From RHKX01 sp046330285 (lineage in GTDB: Bacteria; Actinomycetota; Thermoleophilia; Solirubrobacterales; 70-9), in NCBI GenBank assembly GCA_046330285.1, contig JAXLSX010000003.1, positions 124,001 through 188,000 on the forward strand: a DNA stretch of 64,000 nt, read 5' to 3'. The notes under the pieces are model-generated. The model was given only the letters and a program-made list of their open reading frames with translations, was not told the DNA's origin and did no database searches. The first letter of the stretch is position 1, and the number at the start of each line of letters is the position of its first letter. The position numbers were made by a program, and so were the translations under genes. Positions 8,271 through 16,806 of the stretch are shown here, one piece after another.

Positions 8271-9290
8271 ATGCCGAGAACGCGACGAGTCGACTGCAGC
8301 GGACCGGGCCTGCGGCGGGTGCGCCGGGGTCGCGGGTTCAGCTACCACGAGGAGGACGGGTCGCGGATCAGCGACGCGGCCGTCATCGAGCGCATCAACG
8401 GACTCGCGATCCCGCCGGCATGGGAGGACGTCTGGATCTGCAGCGACCCCCGCGGTCACGTCCAGGCGACGGGGATCGACGCCGCCGGGCGCAAGCAGTA
8501 CCGCTACCACGACGACTGGCGCGCGCACCGCGATCGGCAGAAGTTCGATCGCATGCTGGACTTCGCGGAGCGGCTCCCGGCGCTTCGCGAGCGGGTCGAG
8601 GCCGGTCTCGCCGAACGCGGGCTGGTCTTCGAGCGGGTCTGTGCCGCCGCAGCGGCGTTGCTCGACCTCGGCCTCTTCCGGATCGGAAGCGAGCGCTACG
8701 AGACCGAGAACGAGAGCTACGGGCTGACCACGCTCAAGGTTCGCCACGTCCGCTTCGACTCCGAGGGCGTCGAGTTCGAGTACCCGGCGAAGTCGGGGCA
8801 GACGGCTCAGCACCGGATCTCCGATCCGGTCGTGATCCCGGTGCTGAAGGCGCTCGCCAAGCGCGGCGAGCCCGACGACTACCTGTTGACCTACCGCGAG
8901 GGAAGGACCTGGCGCGACCTCGATCCCGACGACGTCAACGACTGGATCAAGGACACGATCGGGGACGAGTTCAGCGCCAAGGACTTCCGGACCTGGAATG
9001 CGACCGTGGTCGCCGCGGAGATCCTCGCCCAGCACGACGGCGAGGAGGTGACCAAAGCCGGTCACAAGCGTCTCGTCGCCGCCACCTGTCGCGAAGTGGC
9101 GAAGTTCCTCAACAACACGCCGGCGGTCTGTCGCGCCTCCTACATCGACCCCCGCGTGTTCGACCGCTTCGACTCGGGCGAGACGATCGCGGCCGACGTC
9201 CGCCGGATCGAGCGCCGCAGCGGCGCCGGCCGGTTCGCCGATCGCGAGGCGATCGAGCGCGCGGTCGCGAAGCTCCTCGACGACCGCTGA
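8271..9290 (+). CDS. DNA topoisomerase IB (poxvirus/bacterial type)
   Basis: A 339-residue type IB topoisomerase, which relaxes supercoils through a 3'-phosphotyrosyl intermediate without ATP. The N-terminal domain (PPAWEDVWICSDPRGHVQAT, GRKQYRYHDDWR) is followed by the catalytic domain: FRIGSERY (Arg137), the YPAKSGQ beta-hairpin (Lys174), KDFRTWNAT (Arg240) and the nucleophile in CRASYIDPRV (Tyr291). All expected active-site residues are present and the length is typical. Bacterial enzymes of this type are scattered and often near repair or stress genes. Here it follows the partner-switching module, with about 50 bases between. Confidence 0.93.
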   Translation: MPRTRRVDCSGPGLRRVRRGRGFSYHEEDGSRISDAAVIERINGLAIPPAWEDVWICSDPRGHVQATGIDAAGRKQYRYHDDWRAHRDRQKFDRMLDFAERLPALRERVEAGLAERGLVFERVCAAAAALLDLGLFRIGSERYETENESYGLTTLKVRHVRFDSEGVEFEYPAKSGQTAQHRISDPVVIPVLKALAKRGEPDDYLLTYREGRTWRDLDPDDVNDWIKDTIGDEFSAKDFRTWNATVVAAEILAQHDGEEVTKAGHKRLVAATCREVAKFLNNTPAVCRASYIDPRVFDRFDSGETIAADVRRIERRSGAGRFADREAIERAVAKLLDDR

Positions 9291-9312
9291 GACGGTTAGG
9301 GGGACCGAAAGC

Positions 9313-9957
9313 GTGGGTAACCCCTCGCGCGTGATCGGCCCCCAGAGAGACCACGGCGAGCGCGAAGGCGTGGCGCTGACGTTCGACGACGGCCCCGACG
9401 CGGAGTGGACTCCGCGCATCCTCGCGGCGCTCGACGAGGCGGATGCGATTGCCACGTTCTTCGTCACCCCGCGCCTCGGGATGGACGTCGTCACCGAGAT
9501 CGCGGCCGCCGGGCACGAGATCGGCTACCACTGCGGCGAGCACGTCCGGCACACCGAGCGCGAGCGCGACGAGGTCGCGGGCGAGGCGCGCGCCGACCTC
9601 GAGACGCTCGCCGGGGCGGGCATCGAGGTTCGCTGCTGGCGTCCGCCGTGGGGAGTCCTCGCCGGCTGGACGCCGGAGCTGGCGGCGGATCTCGGCCTCG
9701 CGATCCGGCTCTGGAACGTCGACACCGAGGACTGGGCCGGGCACTCGGCGTCCGACATGCTCAGCTGGATCAGCCCCGCGATCGGTGCCGGCGCGGTGGT
9801 GCTGATGCACGACGGCATCGGCCCCGGGGCGCGCCGCTCCGATCCCGCCGCGACCGCCGCGCTCGTGCCGGGACTCGTGGCCCTGATCCGCGGGCGCGGG
9901 CTCGAACCGGTCGCGGTCTCCCCCGAACCGGTCCGCCACGACCGCATCCTCGCCTGA
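9313..9957 (+). CDS. Polysaccharide deacetylase (NodB homology domain)
   Basis: A 214-residue carbohydrate esterase family 4 domain. Visible motifs: TFDDGP (23-28, catalytic base and metal Asp), the metal histidines H73 and H77 in GYHCGEH, RPPWG (110-114), and LMHDG (164-168) with the catalytic His. It should remove an N-acetyl (or other acyl) group from an amino sugar. No signal peptide is seen, so it likely acts in the cytosol, unlike cell-wall deacetylases. It starts at GTG 9313 and is the first gene of a five-gene overlapping run. In similar clusters elsewhere a PIG-L deacetylase takes this place, so it may deacetylate a glycolipid or nucleotide-linked intermediate. Confidence 0.88.
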   Translation: MGNPSRVIGPQRDHGEREGVALTFDDGPDAEWTPRILAALDEADAIATFFVTPRLGMDVVTEIAAAGHEIGYHCGEHVRHTERERDEVAGEARADLETLAGAGIEVRCWRPPWGVLAGWTPELAADLGLAIRLWNVDTEDWAGHSASDMLSWISPAIGAGAVVLMHDGIGPGARRSDPAATAALVPGLVALIRGRGLEPVAVSPEPVRHDRILA

Positions 9958-9958
9958 C

Positions 9959-11005
9959 ATGGACGCCGCCCTGCGGGAGATCGAGGCCGGCGCCGCCGTG
10001 CTCGACCGGGAGCCGCGGTTCCCGGCGGAGGCGTTCGAGCTGCTGCACGCCGAGGGAGCCACCGCCGCGACCCTGCCCGGCGTCGACGGCCGCCGACCCG
10101 GCCTCGAGGCCGAGTGGAGGCTGGTCCGGACGGTCGCCGAGGCCGACGGATCGGTCGGGCGGATCCTCGATGGCCACCTCAACGCCGTCGACCGGCTCCT
10201 CGGCGCCGGCGACACGCTCGCCACCGAGACGATCACTCGCGTCCGCGAGGGCGACCTGTTCGGCCTCTGGGGCGCCGATCCCGGCGCCGGCGAAGGCGCT
10301 CCGGCGGCGCTTTCGGGCCCGGCCGATCGACCGGTCCTGAATGGTGCCAAGACGTTCTGCTCCGGTGCGGGCGGTGTCGACGCCGCCCTCGTCATGGCGC
10401 GCGGCCGCGAACCGGGCCCGCCCGCGCTCGTGCTCGTCGACATCGACGACTCGGTCGACGTCGATCGCGACTGGTATCGCGGCGGCGGCCTGCGGGCCTC
10501 CGAGAGCCACCTGGTGCGCTTCGATGCGACGCCCGTCCGCGCCGTGATCGGTGAGCCGGGCGAGCTCGGGCGCGAACCTTCGTTCTCGCTCGACGCGATG
10601 CGAACCACCGCGAGCTGGGCGGGCATGTCCGATCGCGCGGCGGGCGCGGCCCTTGCCGATCTCGCCGAGCGACGCGCCGACGATCCCCTCGCGCAGCTCG
10701 CCGCCGGCCGGATCGCCGCCTCCCGCGAGACGATCGACGCCTGGTTCGGACACGCCCTGTCGCGGACCGCAGACGGCGAAGACGATCTGCGAGCGGTGTC
10801 GGTCCGCCTCCGGGCCGAGGTGGCCGGGGCGGCGACGCGCATCCTCGACGAGGCGGCAAGGGCCTGCGGCTCGCACCCCTTCGCGACCGGCCGCGCGCTC
10901 GACCGGGCCCGGCGGGACCTCGAGCTCTTCACCCTCCAGCACCGACTCGATCCGCTGCTGGCCCGCGACGGACGGGTGCTGCTCGCCGCCGGGGAGAACG
11001 CATGA
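9959..11005 (+). CDS. Acyl-CoA dehydrogenase-like protein
   Basis: A 348-residue flavoprotein-like protein resembling acyl-CoA dehydrogenases. An N-terminal helical part is followed by a beta domain (LFGLWGADPGAG, LNGAKTFCSGAGGVDAALVM, matching the usual G-x-K-x-[FW]-x-S-x-G substrate/FAD loop) and a C-terminal helical bundle (SWAGMSDRAAGAALADLAERR... RILDEAARACGSHPF). It is shorter than typical enzymes (about 380) and I cannot place the catalytic glutamate. Its ATG lies one base after the deacetylase stop. The same gene type recurs in glycosyltransferase/NodS clusters of other bacteria, where its reaction is not established. Confidence 0.78.
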   Translation: MDAALREIEAGAAVLDREPRFPAEAFELLHAEGATAATLPGVDGRRPGLEAEWRLVRTVAEADGSVGRILDGHLNAVDRLLGAGDTLATETITRVREGDLFGLWGADPGAGEGAPAALSGPADRPVLNGAKTFCSGAGGVDAALVMARGREPGPPALVLVDIDDSVDVDRDWYRGGGLRASESHLVRFDATPVRAVIGEPGELGREPSFSLDAMRTTASWAGMSDRAAGAALADLAERRADDPLAQLAAGRIAASRETIDAWFGHALSRTADGEDDLRAVSVRLRAEVAGAATRILDEAARACGSHPFATGRALDRARRDLELFTLQHRLDPLLARDGRVLLAAGENA

Positions 11006-11574
11006 GCCCCGACATCGCGCGTCGCTTCGATGCGATCTACGCCGGCAGCGACGATCCCTGGGCCTACGAGACGAGCGAGTACGAGGCCGCCAAGTACCGC
11101 TCGACGATCGCCGCGTTGCCGGCACGGAGGATCAGGAACGCGCTCGAGATGGGCTGCTCGATCGGCGTCTTCACCGGGATGCTCGCCGAGCGCTGCGACC
11201 GCGTGGTCGCCGCCGACTTCAGCCCTCTCGCCGTCGAGCGGGCGCGGGCACGACTCGCCGACCGGCCCAACGTCGAGCTCGAGCAGCGCGATCTCCGCGG
11301 GTCGCTCCCCGACGGTCCGTTCGACCTCGTCGTCTGTTCGGAGGTCCTCTATTACTGGCAGCGCGCCGACGTCGAAGCGACGCTCGACGAGGTCGAAAGC
11401 CGTCTCGACGACGACGGCTGCCTGGTCGCCGTCAATTGGCGTGGGGTCGATCCGGAGGCCCCGCTTCGCTCCTGCGACGTCGAGGCGATCATCGACGCCC
11501 GCGAGGGGTTTCGCAGGGTCCACTCCGAGCATGCCGACGGATACCGGCTCGGTCGCTGGGAGCGGACGTCGTGA
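11002..11574 (+). CDS. NodS-like SAM-dependent methyltransferase
   Basis: A 190-residue class I methyltransferase. Residues 1-35 (RRFDAIYAGSDDPWAYETSE) match the entry of the NodS family, followed by the SAM-binding ALEMGCSIGVFTGML loop and the acidic loop VVAADFSPLAVERAR. Motif IV is FDLVVCSEVLYY. NodS N-methylates the deacetylated glucosamine of Nod factors; this homologue may methylate the amine exposed by the upstream NodB-type deacetylase, which is inference. The ATG overlaps the preceding stop as ATGA and the next gene's GTG overlaps its own stop, so all three are coupled. Confidence 0.85.
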   Translation: MSPDIARRFDAIYAGSDDPWAYETSEYEAAKYRSTIAALPARRIRNALEMGCSIGVFTGMLAERCDRVVAADFSPLAVERARARLADRPNVELEQRDLRGSLPDGPFDLVVCSEVLYYWQRADVEATLDEVESRLDDDGCLVAVNWRGVDPEAPLRSCDVEAIIDAREGFRRVHSEHADGYRLGRWERTS

Positions 11575-12737
11575 CCGTCACTGCCTACGACGTCCTCGTC
11601 GTCGGCGCCGGGCCGGCGGGCCTCGCGGTCGCCGAGAGCTACCGCGATCACGGCGGGAGCGGCCGGATTGCCGTGGTCGGGGCCGATCCCGATCCCCCAT
11701 ACAGCCGGCCCGCGCTCAGCAAGGAGTTCCTGCGCGGGGAAGTCGTCAGGTCGGATCTCGAGCTGCGGGAATCAGCGTTCTTCGGCGACCATGACATCGA
11801 GCTGCGCGTCGGCTGCGAAGTCGACGCCCTCGACCCGGCGTCGGGATGCGCGACGCTCGCCGGCGGCGAGAAGATTCGATTCCGCGACTGCGTGCTCGCA
11901 ACCGGGGCGCGGCCCGCGAAGGCCCCGGTGCCGGTGCCGGCGGGGGCGCCGGTCTCGACGCTACGGGAGCGTTCCGATTCCGAGACTCTGGCCGAGTCGG
12001 CTGCCGGGGACCTCCTCGTCGTCGGCTCCGGCTTCATCGGTTGCGAGGCGGCTGCTTCGATCGCGATGCGGGGAGGCCGGGTGACGATGGCGACCATGGA
12101 GCCGGTCCCCCAGGCCGTCCGGCTCGGCGAGGAGGTCGGGCACCGGATCGCCGGCTGGCTGCGGGAGCTGGGAATAGAGCTGCTCACCGACGCCACCCTC
12201 GAACGTCTCGACGCGGGCCCGCCGGCTCAGGCGTCGTTCGGCGAGCGGACCGTCTCCGCCGACCGGATCCTGCTCGCGCTCGGCGTCGAGCCTCGGGCCG
12301 AGCTCGCCGCCGAGTGCGGGATCGAGCTCCGCCACGGTCGCGTTCCGGTCGACTCGAGGATGCGAAGCGGGCTCGCGGGGTTGCGCGCGGTCGGCGACGT
12401 CTGCCTCGCCGAGAACTCGACCGCGGGCAGGCCGCTGCAGGTCGAGCACTGGGGCGAGGCTCTGAACCAGGGAGGCGTGGCCGGCGCTCATCTCGCCGGA
12501 GATGGCGCCGCTGAGTGGGACGGGGCACCCGGGTTCTGGACCACGATCGGGGAGCGGACCCTGAAGTACGTCGCCTGGGGCGACGGCTTCGACGACATCC
12601 GGATCGACGAGCGACCGGACGGTGGATTCGTCGCGACCTACGGGCTCGACGGGCGGATCGTCGGCGTCCTCACCCATGGCGATGACGACGCTTACGAGCA
12701 AGGGCGGGAGCTCGTCGAGTCCGGAGCGACATGGTGA
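11571..12737 (+). CDS. FAD/NAD(P)-dependent reductase (ferredoxin-reductase type)
   Basis: A 388-residue two-dinucleotide-binding flavoprotein. The FAD site is VVGAGPAGLAVAES near the N-terminus, with SRPALSKEFLRG (the ferredoxin reductase signature), LATGARP, the NAD(P) site VVGSGFIGCEAAASIA, and AVGDVC before the C-terminal reductase fold. It belongs with rubredoxin/ferredoxin reductases that feed electrons to oxygenases or desaturases. No ferredoxin lies nearby. Start is GTG 11571, whose last bases form the previous gene's TGA. Within the operon it could recharge a redox partner of the acyl-CoA-dehydrogenase-like protein; that is inference. Confidence 0.87.
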   Translation: MTVTAYDVLVVGAGPAGLAVAESYRDHGGSGRIAVVGADPDPPYSRPALSKEFLRGEVVRSDLELRESAFFGDHDIELRVGCEVDALDPASGCATLAGGEKIRFRDCVLATGARPAKAPVPVPAGAPVSTLRERSDSETLAESAAGDLLVVGSGFIGCEAAASIAMRGGRVTMATMEPVPQAVRLGEEVGHRIAGWLRELGIELLTDATLERLDAGPPAQASFGERTVSADRILLALGVEPRAELAAECGIELRHGRVPVDSRMRSGLAGLRAVGDVCLAENSTAGRPLQVEHWGEALNQGGVAGAHLAGDGAAEWDGAPGFWTTIGERTLKYVAWGDGFDDIRIDERPDGGFVATYGLDGRIVGVLTHGDDDAYEQGRELVESGATW

Positions 12738-14404
12738 GCGGGGCACTTCCACCCGTGCCCGGCGGCCTCGCGGCATGCGTCGTGGTTCCGGCCCGCGACG
12801 AGGAGGACCTGATCGGCGGCTGCATCGCGGCGCTGGCCGCGCAGCGCGGTGTCGACTCCGGCACGTGGGAGGTCATCCTCGTCCTCGACGGATGCTCCGA
12901 CTCGACGGAGGACCGGGCGCGGGAAGCCGCACACCGCTCCGGCGGTCCGGCGCTGATGACCGTCGAGTCCGGCGGAGCAGGCGCCGGCGGAGCCCGGGCG
13001 CTCGGAATGGAGATCGCGTGCCGCCGGCTCGAGGAGGCCGGTGCCGAGCGGGGCCTGATCGCAACGACCGACGCCGACTCACGCGTCGCCGACGACTGGC
13101 TCCGCAATCAGCTGGCAGCGGTCGCGGCGGGTGCAGAGGCCATCGGTGGGGCGATCGAGCTCGACCCCGTGGAAGCCTCCGGCCTCTCGGCCCCCACGCT
13201 CGAGCGTCGAGGCCGCGAGCACTCCCAGCGCATGTTGAGCATCGCCGGTGACGGCCCGACCGAGCATCCCCACTTTGCGGGGGCATCGATCGGCGTCACG
13301 CCGCGGGCGTTCCGGGCGATCGGCGGGATGGAGGCGCGCCCGGCGCTCGAGGACGAGGCGCTCGCGGCCCGCCTCCGCCGCAGCGAGATCGAGATCCACC
13401 GGCTCGCGGCCGTCCGTGTCGCGACATCGGCCCGCACCGACGGCCGCGCTCTCCGCGGCCTCTCCCGGGACCTCCAGGTCAGCGAATGGGTCGCCCGCCG
13501 GACCTGGGACGGGTCGGACTTCGATGTCGAGGCACTGGCGGCGAGCCGCTCCGACTCGGTCTCGGTCGTGCTTCCGGCCCGCGAGGTCGCGGGAACGATC
13601 GGGACGATCCTCGACCGGCTGCGGCCGCTCGGCGACGTCGGCCTCTTCGACGAGCTGATCGTCGTCGATGCCTCGTCGGCGGACGGCACTGCGGCGATCG
13701 CCCGCGACCACGGCGCCGTGGTTCTCGACGAAAGCGAGCTCCTCCCGGAGTTCGGCCCGGCCCTCGGCAAGGGCGACGCGATGTGGCGCGCCGCCGCCCA
13801 CGCTCGCGGCGACGTCCTCGCCTTCCTCGATGCCGACACCGTCGATTTCGATCCGGGATTGCTGACCGGCCTGCTCGGGCCGATCATCACCGACCCCGGG
13901 ATCGACCTGGTCAAGGGGGCGTTCGAGCGGCCGTTCAGCGCCGGCGACGAGAGCCTGCCCGGCGAGGGCGGGAGGGTGACGGAGCTGATCGCGCGGCCGC
14001 TCCTCAACTTCCACTTCCCGGAGCTCGCCGGAATCGAGCAGCCGCTCGCCGGCGAGACGGCCGTCCGCAGGGAGCTCTTCGCCCGGCTCCCGATCCCGGT
14101 TGGCTACGGGGTCGAGATCGCGATGCTGATCGACGTCGCCCGCGAGCGCGGCGCCGACGCGATCGCCCAGTCGCGCCTCGGGGTCCGCCAGAACCGTCAT
14201 CAGCCGCTGCGGGCACTGAGCCTGATGGCCTACCAGGTGCTCGCGGCGGCCGAACGGCGGATCGGCCGCGACGGCGCGCCGGGCGTCCCGGGACCCATGA
14301 TCCTGCCCGCCGCCGGTGGCGACGGGATCGAGCGGGCGTTGCCGGCGTGCGAGGAGCGGCCGCCCCTCGCCGCCGTCGAAGTTGCGACGGCCGACGTCGC
14401 CTGA
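12731..14404 (+). CDS. Double glycosyltransferase (GT2 domain plus GpgS-like domain)
   Basis: A 557-residue protein with two GT-A folds in tandem. Half 1 (about residues 12-260) has VVVPARDEEDLIGGCI, VLDGCSDST and the TDADSRV metal motif. Half 2 (about 275-520) has SVVLPAREVAGTIGTILDRL, VVDASSADGT, FLDADTVDF (DxD near 364) and QPLAGETAVRR, as in glucosyl-3-phosphoglycerate synthases. No membrane segment is obvious. GpgS normally is a stand-alone protein of about 320 residues transferring glucose to 3-phosphoglycerate for methylglucose lipopolysaccharides. The fusion suggests two successive sugar transfers. It overlaps the previous gene by 7 bases and closes the operon. Confidence 0.85.
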   Translation: MVSGALPPVPGGLAACVVVPARDEEDLIGGCIAALAAQRGVDSGTWEVILVLDGCSDSTEDRAREAAHRSGGPALMTVESGGAGAGGARALGMEIACRRLEEAGAERGLIATTDADSRVADDWLRNQLAAVAAGAEAIGGAIELDPVEASGLSAPTLERRGREHSQRMLSIAGDGPTEHPHFAGASIGVTPRAFRAIGGMEARPALEDEALAARLRRSEIEIHRLAAVRVATSARTDGRALRGLSRDLQVSEWVARRTWDGSDFDVEALAASRSDSVSVVLPAREVAGTIGTILDRLRPLGDVGLFDELIVVDASSADGTAAIARDHGAVVLDESELLPEFGPALGKGDAMWRAAAHARGDVLAFLDADTVDFDPGLLTGLLGPIITDPGIDLVKGAFERPFSAGDESLPGEGGRVTELIARPLLNFHFPELAGIEQPLAGETAVRRELFARLPIPVGYGVEIAMLIDVARERGADAIAQSRLGVRQNRHQPLRALSLMAYQVLAAAERRIGRDGAPGVPGPMILPAAGGDGIERALPACEERPPLAAVEVATADVA

Positions 14405-14458
14405 ACGGACGGCTGTGCCGGATAGGGTTGCGGCGATGAGGCCGCTGGAGAGCGCACG

Positions 14459-15265
14459 GTGAGCGAGGGAACCGTCGCCGGGCCGGCCGGTGAGATCGCC
14501 TGGCGAAGCGTCGGCGACGGCCCGCCGCTGGTGCTCGTCAACGGGTATGCGGCGACGGCCGCCGACTGGGACCCGGGCTTCCTCGCCGCCCTCGGCGGGC
14601 GCTCCGAGGTCTTCTGTCCCGACAACCGCGGCATGGGCGGATCCGGGGGTTCCGTCGACGGCCTGTCCGTGGAGGCGATGGCCGCCGATCTCGTCGCGCT
14701 GCTCGACGCGCTTGAACTGCCGTCGGTCGACCTCGCCGGCTGGTCGATGGGCGGGTTCGTCGCCCAGGAGGTCGCGGCGCTCGCACCCGAGCGGGTGCGC
14801 AAGCTGGTCCTGCTCGCGACGAGCGGTGGTGGCCCCGACGCGGTCCCCTCGACGGTGGAGTCCTGGCGGGCGCTGACCGATCACGGCGGCACACCCGGCG
14901 AGCAGGCGCGGCGCCTGCTCGACCTGCTCTTCCCCGCCGCGGTCGCCGAGCGCGTCTACGCGGACTTCGGCGACATCGTCGCGGCGGCGCGCGCGGCGCT
15001 GGATCCGAAGGCGCTGAGCGCCCAGGAGGCGGCGATGATCGCCTGGCTGCGAGGGCCCGCCGCCGAGCGCCTAGCCGCGATCAGGGCTCCCGCCCTGATC
15101 GCAACCGGCACCGAGGACCTCGTCATTCCCGCCGCCAACTCCGCCCTGCTCGCCGGCGCCCTCGCGGATTCCTGGCTAGCGCGCTTCCCGGGCGGCGGCC
15201 ACGCCTTCATGGCGCAGGAGCCGGTCCGGGTCGCGGCCCTGATCACGGCCTTCCTCGACCGCTGA
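14459..15265 (+). CDS. Alpha/beta hydrolase
   Basis: A 268-residue alpha/beta hydrolase. The oxyanion region is VNGYAATAADWDPGF, the nucleophile elbow GWSMGG (Ser96), the acid in GTEDLVIP and the histidine in GGGHAFM. CPDNRGMGGSGG is typical of the broad esterase/lactonase/C-C hydrolase group, so the substrate cannot be named. Start is GTG 14459, 8 bases after GGAG; the earlier ATG 14436 is out of frame. It is separated from the glycosyltransferase operon by about 55 bases and may be read through from it. Confidence 0.88.
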   Translation: MSEGTVAGPAGEIAWRSVGDGPPLVLVNGYAATAADWDPGFLAALGGRSEVFCPDNRGMGGSGGSVDGLSVEAMAADLVALLDALELPSVDLAGWSMGGFVAQEVAALAPERVRKLVLLATSGGGPDAVPSTVESWRALTDHGGTPGEQARRLLDLLFPAAVAERVYADFGDIVAAARAALDPKALSAQEAAMIAWLRGPAAERLAAIRAPALIATGTEDLVIPAANSALLAGALADSWLARFPGGGHAFMAQEPVRVAALITAFLDR

Positions 15266-15538
15266 TCAGCGCGAGTCGTCGTCTCCCTCGTCGATGACCT
15301 CGGTCGGCTCGATCTCGTCGGGCTCGCCGTACTCACCGGCATCCTCGCCCCCAGCGTCCTCGGGGGTGAACCGATCCTCGAGCGGATCGCCGCCCTCGCC
15401 CTCGGCGTTGTCGATCAGCTGCTCTTCGGCCAGCTCGAACCCCTCGCTCTCGCCGCCGCCGGCCTCGCTGACCGGTGCCTGCTCTTCGGCCCGCCTTTCG
15501 ATCTCCTCCGGGTTGACGTCGCTCTCGTGCTCGCTCAT
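15266..15538 (-). CDS. Small acidic hypothetical protein
   Basis: A 90-residue, strongly acidic protein (many Glu, Asp and Gly) with no signal or membrane segment. A short conserved-looking stretch, GFELAEEQLIDNAEGEGGDP, is followed by EDRFTPEDAG and a DEIEPTEVIDE tail. Similar acidic proteins occur widely in Actinobacteria without known function; it is probably largely disordered. The ATG at 15538 overlaps the stop of the upstream alcohol dehydrogenase gene (ATGA), so it is translated with it. The open frame extends further upstream to 15829 but only as an antisense-like shadow within the dehydrogenase gene. Confidence 0.7.
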   Translation of the reverse strand: MSEHESDVNPEEIERRAEEQAPVSEAGGGESEGFELAEEQLIDNAEGEGGDPLEDRFTPEDAGGEDAGEYGEPDEIEPTEVIDEGDDDSR

Positions 15539-16728
15539 GGCTCGAACACCACCTTGAAGACGCCGTCCTGCTTCTTCTGGAACTGCTCGTAGGCCTCGGG
15601 TGCCTGTTCGAGCGGCAGCCGATGCGTCGCGAACTCCTCCGTACCGAGCGGGTCCGAGTCGTCGGTGACCAGCGGCATGATCTCGTCGATCCAGCGCTTC
15701 ACGTGCGCCTGCCCCATCCGGATCTGCAGGCCCTTGTCGAAGATCTGCAGCATCGGGATCGGATCCACTGCGCCGCCGTAGACGCCGCTGATCGAGACGG
15801 TGCCGCCGCGGCGGACCACGTCGAAGCACCCGTAGAGAGCGTTGAGTCGGTCGACGCCGGCGTTCTCGATCATCGGCTTCGCGATCGCGTCGGGCAGCAG
15901 GTTCGCCGCCTTCTGCGCCAGCTCGGCCATCGGCGCGCCGTGCGCCTCCATGCCGACGGCGTCGATCGCCGAGTCGGTGCCGCGACCGTCCGTCATCTCG
16001 CGGACCTGCTCGGCGATGGCGTCGGTGTCACCGGTCTCACCGGAGACGTCGAGGACCTCGATGCCGAGCTTCCTCGCCATCGCCAGCCGGTCCTCCTCGA
16101 GGTCCAGGCCGATCACGCGATGGCCCTTGTGCGCGGCGATCCGTGCGGACATCTGCCCGATCGGGCCGAGCCCGAAGATCGCAACCGATCCGCCGTCGGG
16201 GATCGCCGCGTACTCGACCGCCTGCCAGGCGGTCGGGAGGACGTCGGAGAGGAACAGGAACCGGTCGTCGGCCGGCCCCTCCGGCACCTTGATCGGGCCG
16301 AACTGCGCCTGCGGTACGCGCAGGAACTCGGCCTGCCCGCCCGGGACCTGGCCGTACAGCTTCGTGTAGCCGAACAGCGACGCGCCCGTTCCCGTGTCCC
16401 GGTTCTGGGTCGTCTCACACTGCGCGAACAGATGCTGATCGCACATCCAACAGCTCCCGCAGGAGATGTTGAACGGGATCACGACGCGGTCGCCGGGGGC
16501 GATGTCGGTCACCTCGGAGCCGACCTCCTCGACGATTCCCATCGGCTCGTGCCCGAGCACGTCGCCGGCGTCGAGATAAGGCCCGAGCACCTTGTAGAGA
16601 TGCAGGTCGGAGCCGCAGAGGCCGGTCGAGGTGACGCGGATCACGGCGTCCGTGGGCTGCTCGATCCGCGGGTCCGGCACCTCCTCGACCCTGACGTCCT
16701 CGGTTCCCTGCCAGGTCAGCGCTTTCAT
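15535..16728 (-). CDS. Zinc-dependent alcohol dehydrogenase (formaldehyde-dehydrogenase-like)
   Basis: A 397-residue medium-chain dehydrogenase. Catalytic zinc ligands: Cys in STGLCGSDLHLY, GHEPMG and the downstream catalytic-domain acidic residue. The structural zinc site is CGSCWMCDQHLFAQC. The NAD site is AIFGLGPIGQMSARIAAHKG with the acid in VIGLDLEEDRL. The long form with the insert DAIAKPMIENAGVDRLNALY resembles glutathione-independent formaldehyde dehydrogenases and related threonine-dehydrogenase-like enzymes. Substrate uncertain. It forms a two-gene unit with the acidic protein downstream. Confidence 0.9.
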   Translation of the reverse strand: MKALTWQGTEDVRVEEVPDPRIEQPTDAVIRVTSTGLCGSDLHLYKVLGPYLDAGDVLGHEPMGIVEEVGSEVTDIAPGDRVVIPFNISCGSCWMCDQHLFAQCETTQNRDTGTGASLFGYTKLYGQVPGGQAEFLRVPQAQFGPIKVPEGPADDRFLFLSDVLPTAWQAVEYAAIPDGGSVAIFGLGPIGQMSARIAAHKGHRVIGLDLEEDRLAMARKLGIEVLDVSGETGDTDAIAEQVREMTDGRGTDSAIDAVGMEAHGAPMAELAQKAANLLPDAIAKPMIENAGVDRLNALYGCFDVVRRGGTVSISGVYGGAVDPIPMLQIFDKGLQIRMGQAHVKRWIDEIMPLVTDDSDPLGTEEFATHRLPLEQAPEAYEQFQKKQDGVFKVVFEP

Positions 16729-16806
16729 CCAGTCCTTCCGTTCGCGTTCTCAGTTGGCTGTCTTGGGCGTACCCGCGGCGACCGGCGCGAAGCAATGGCC
16801 GGGGAT

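Noticed and set aside
9109..11532. An 807-codon open frame on the minus strand
   Set aside because: It runs antisense to topoisomerase, deacetylase, acyl-CoA-dehydrogenase-like and methyltransferase genes, all with clear motifs. Its translation has Arg/Ala/Pro/Gly runs typical of a high-G+C shadow.
13079..14884. A 601-codon minus-strand frame
   Set aside because: Lies opposite the double glycosyltransferase and the alpha/beta hydrolase, both well supported; low-complexity translation.
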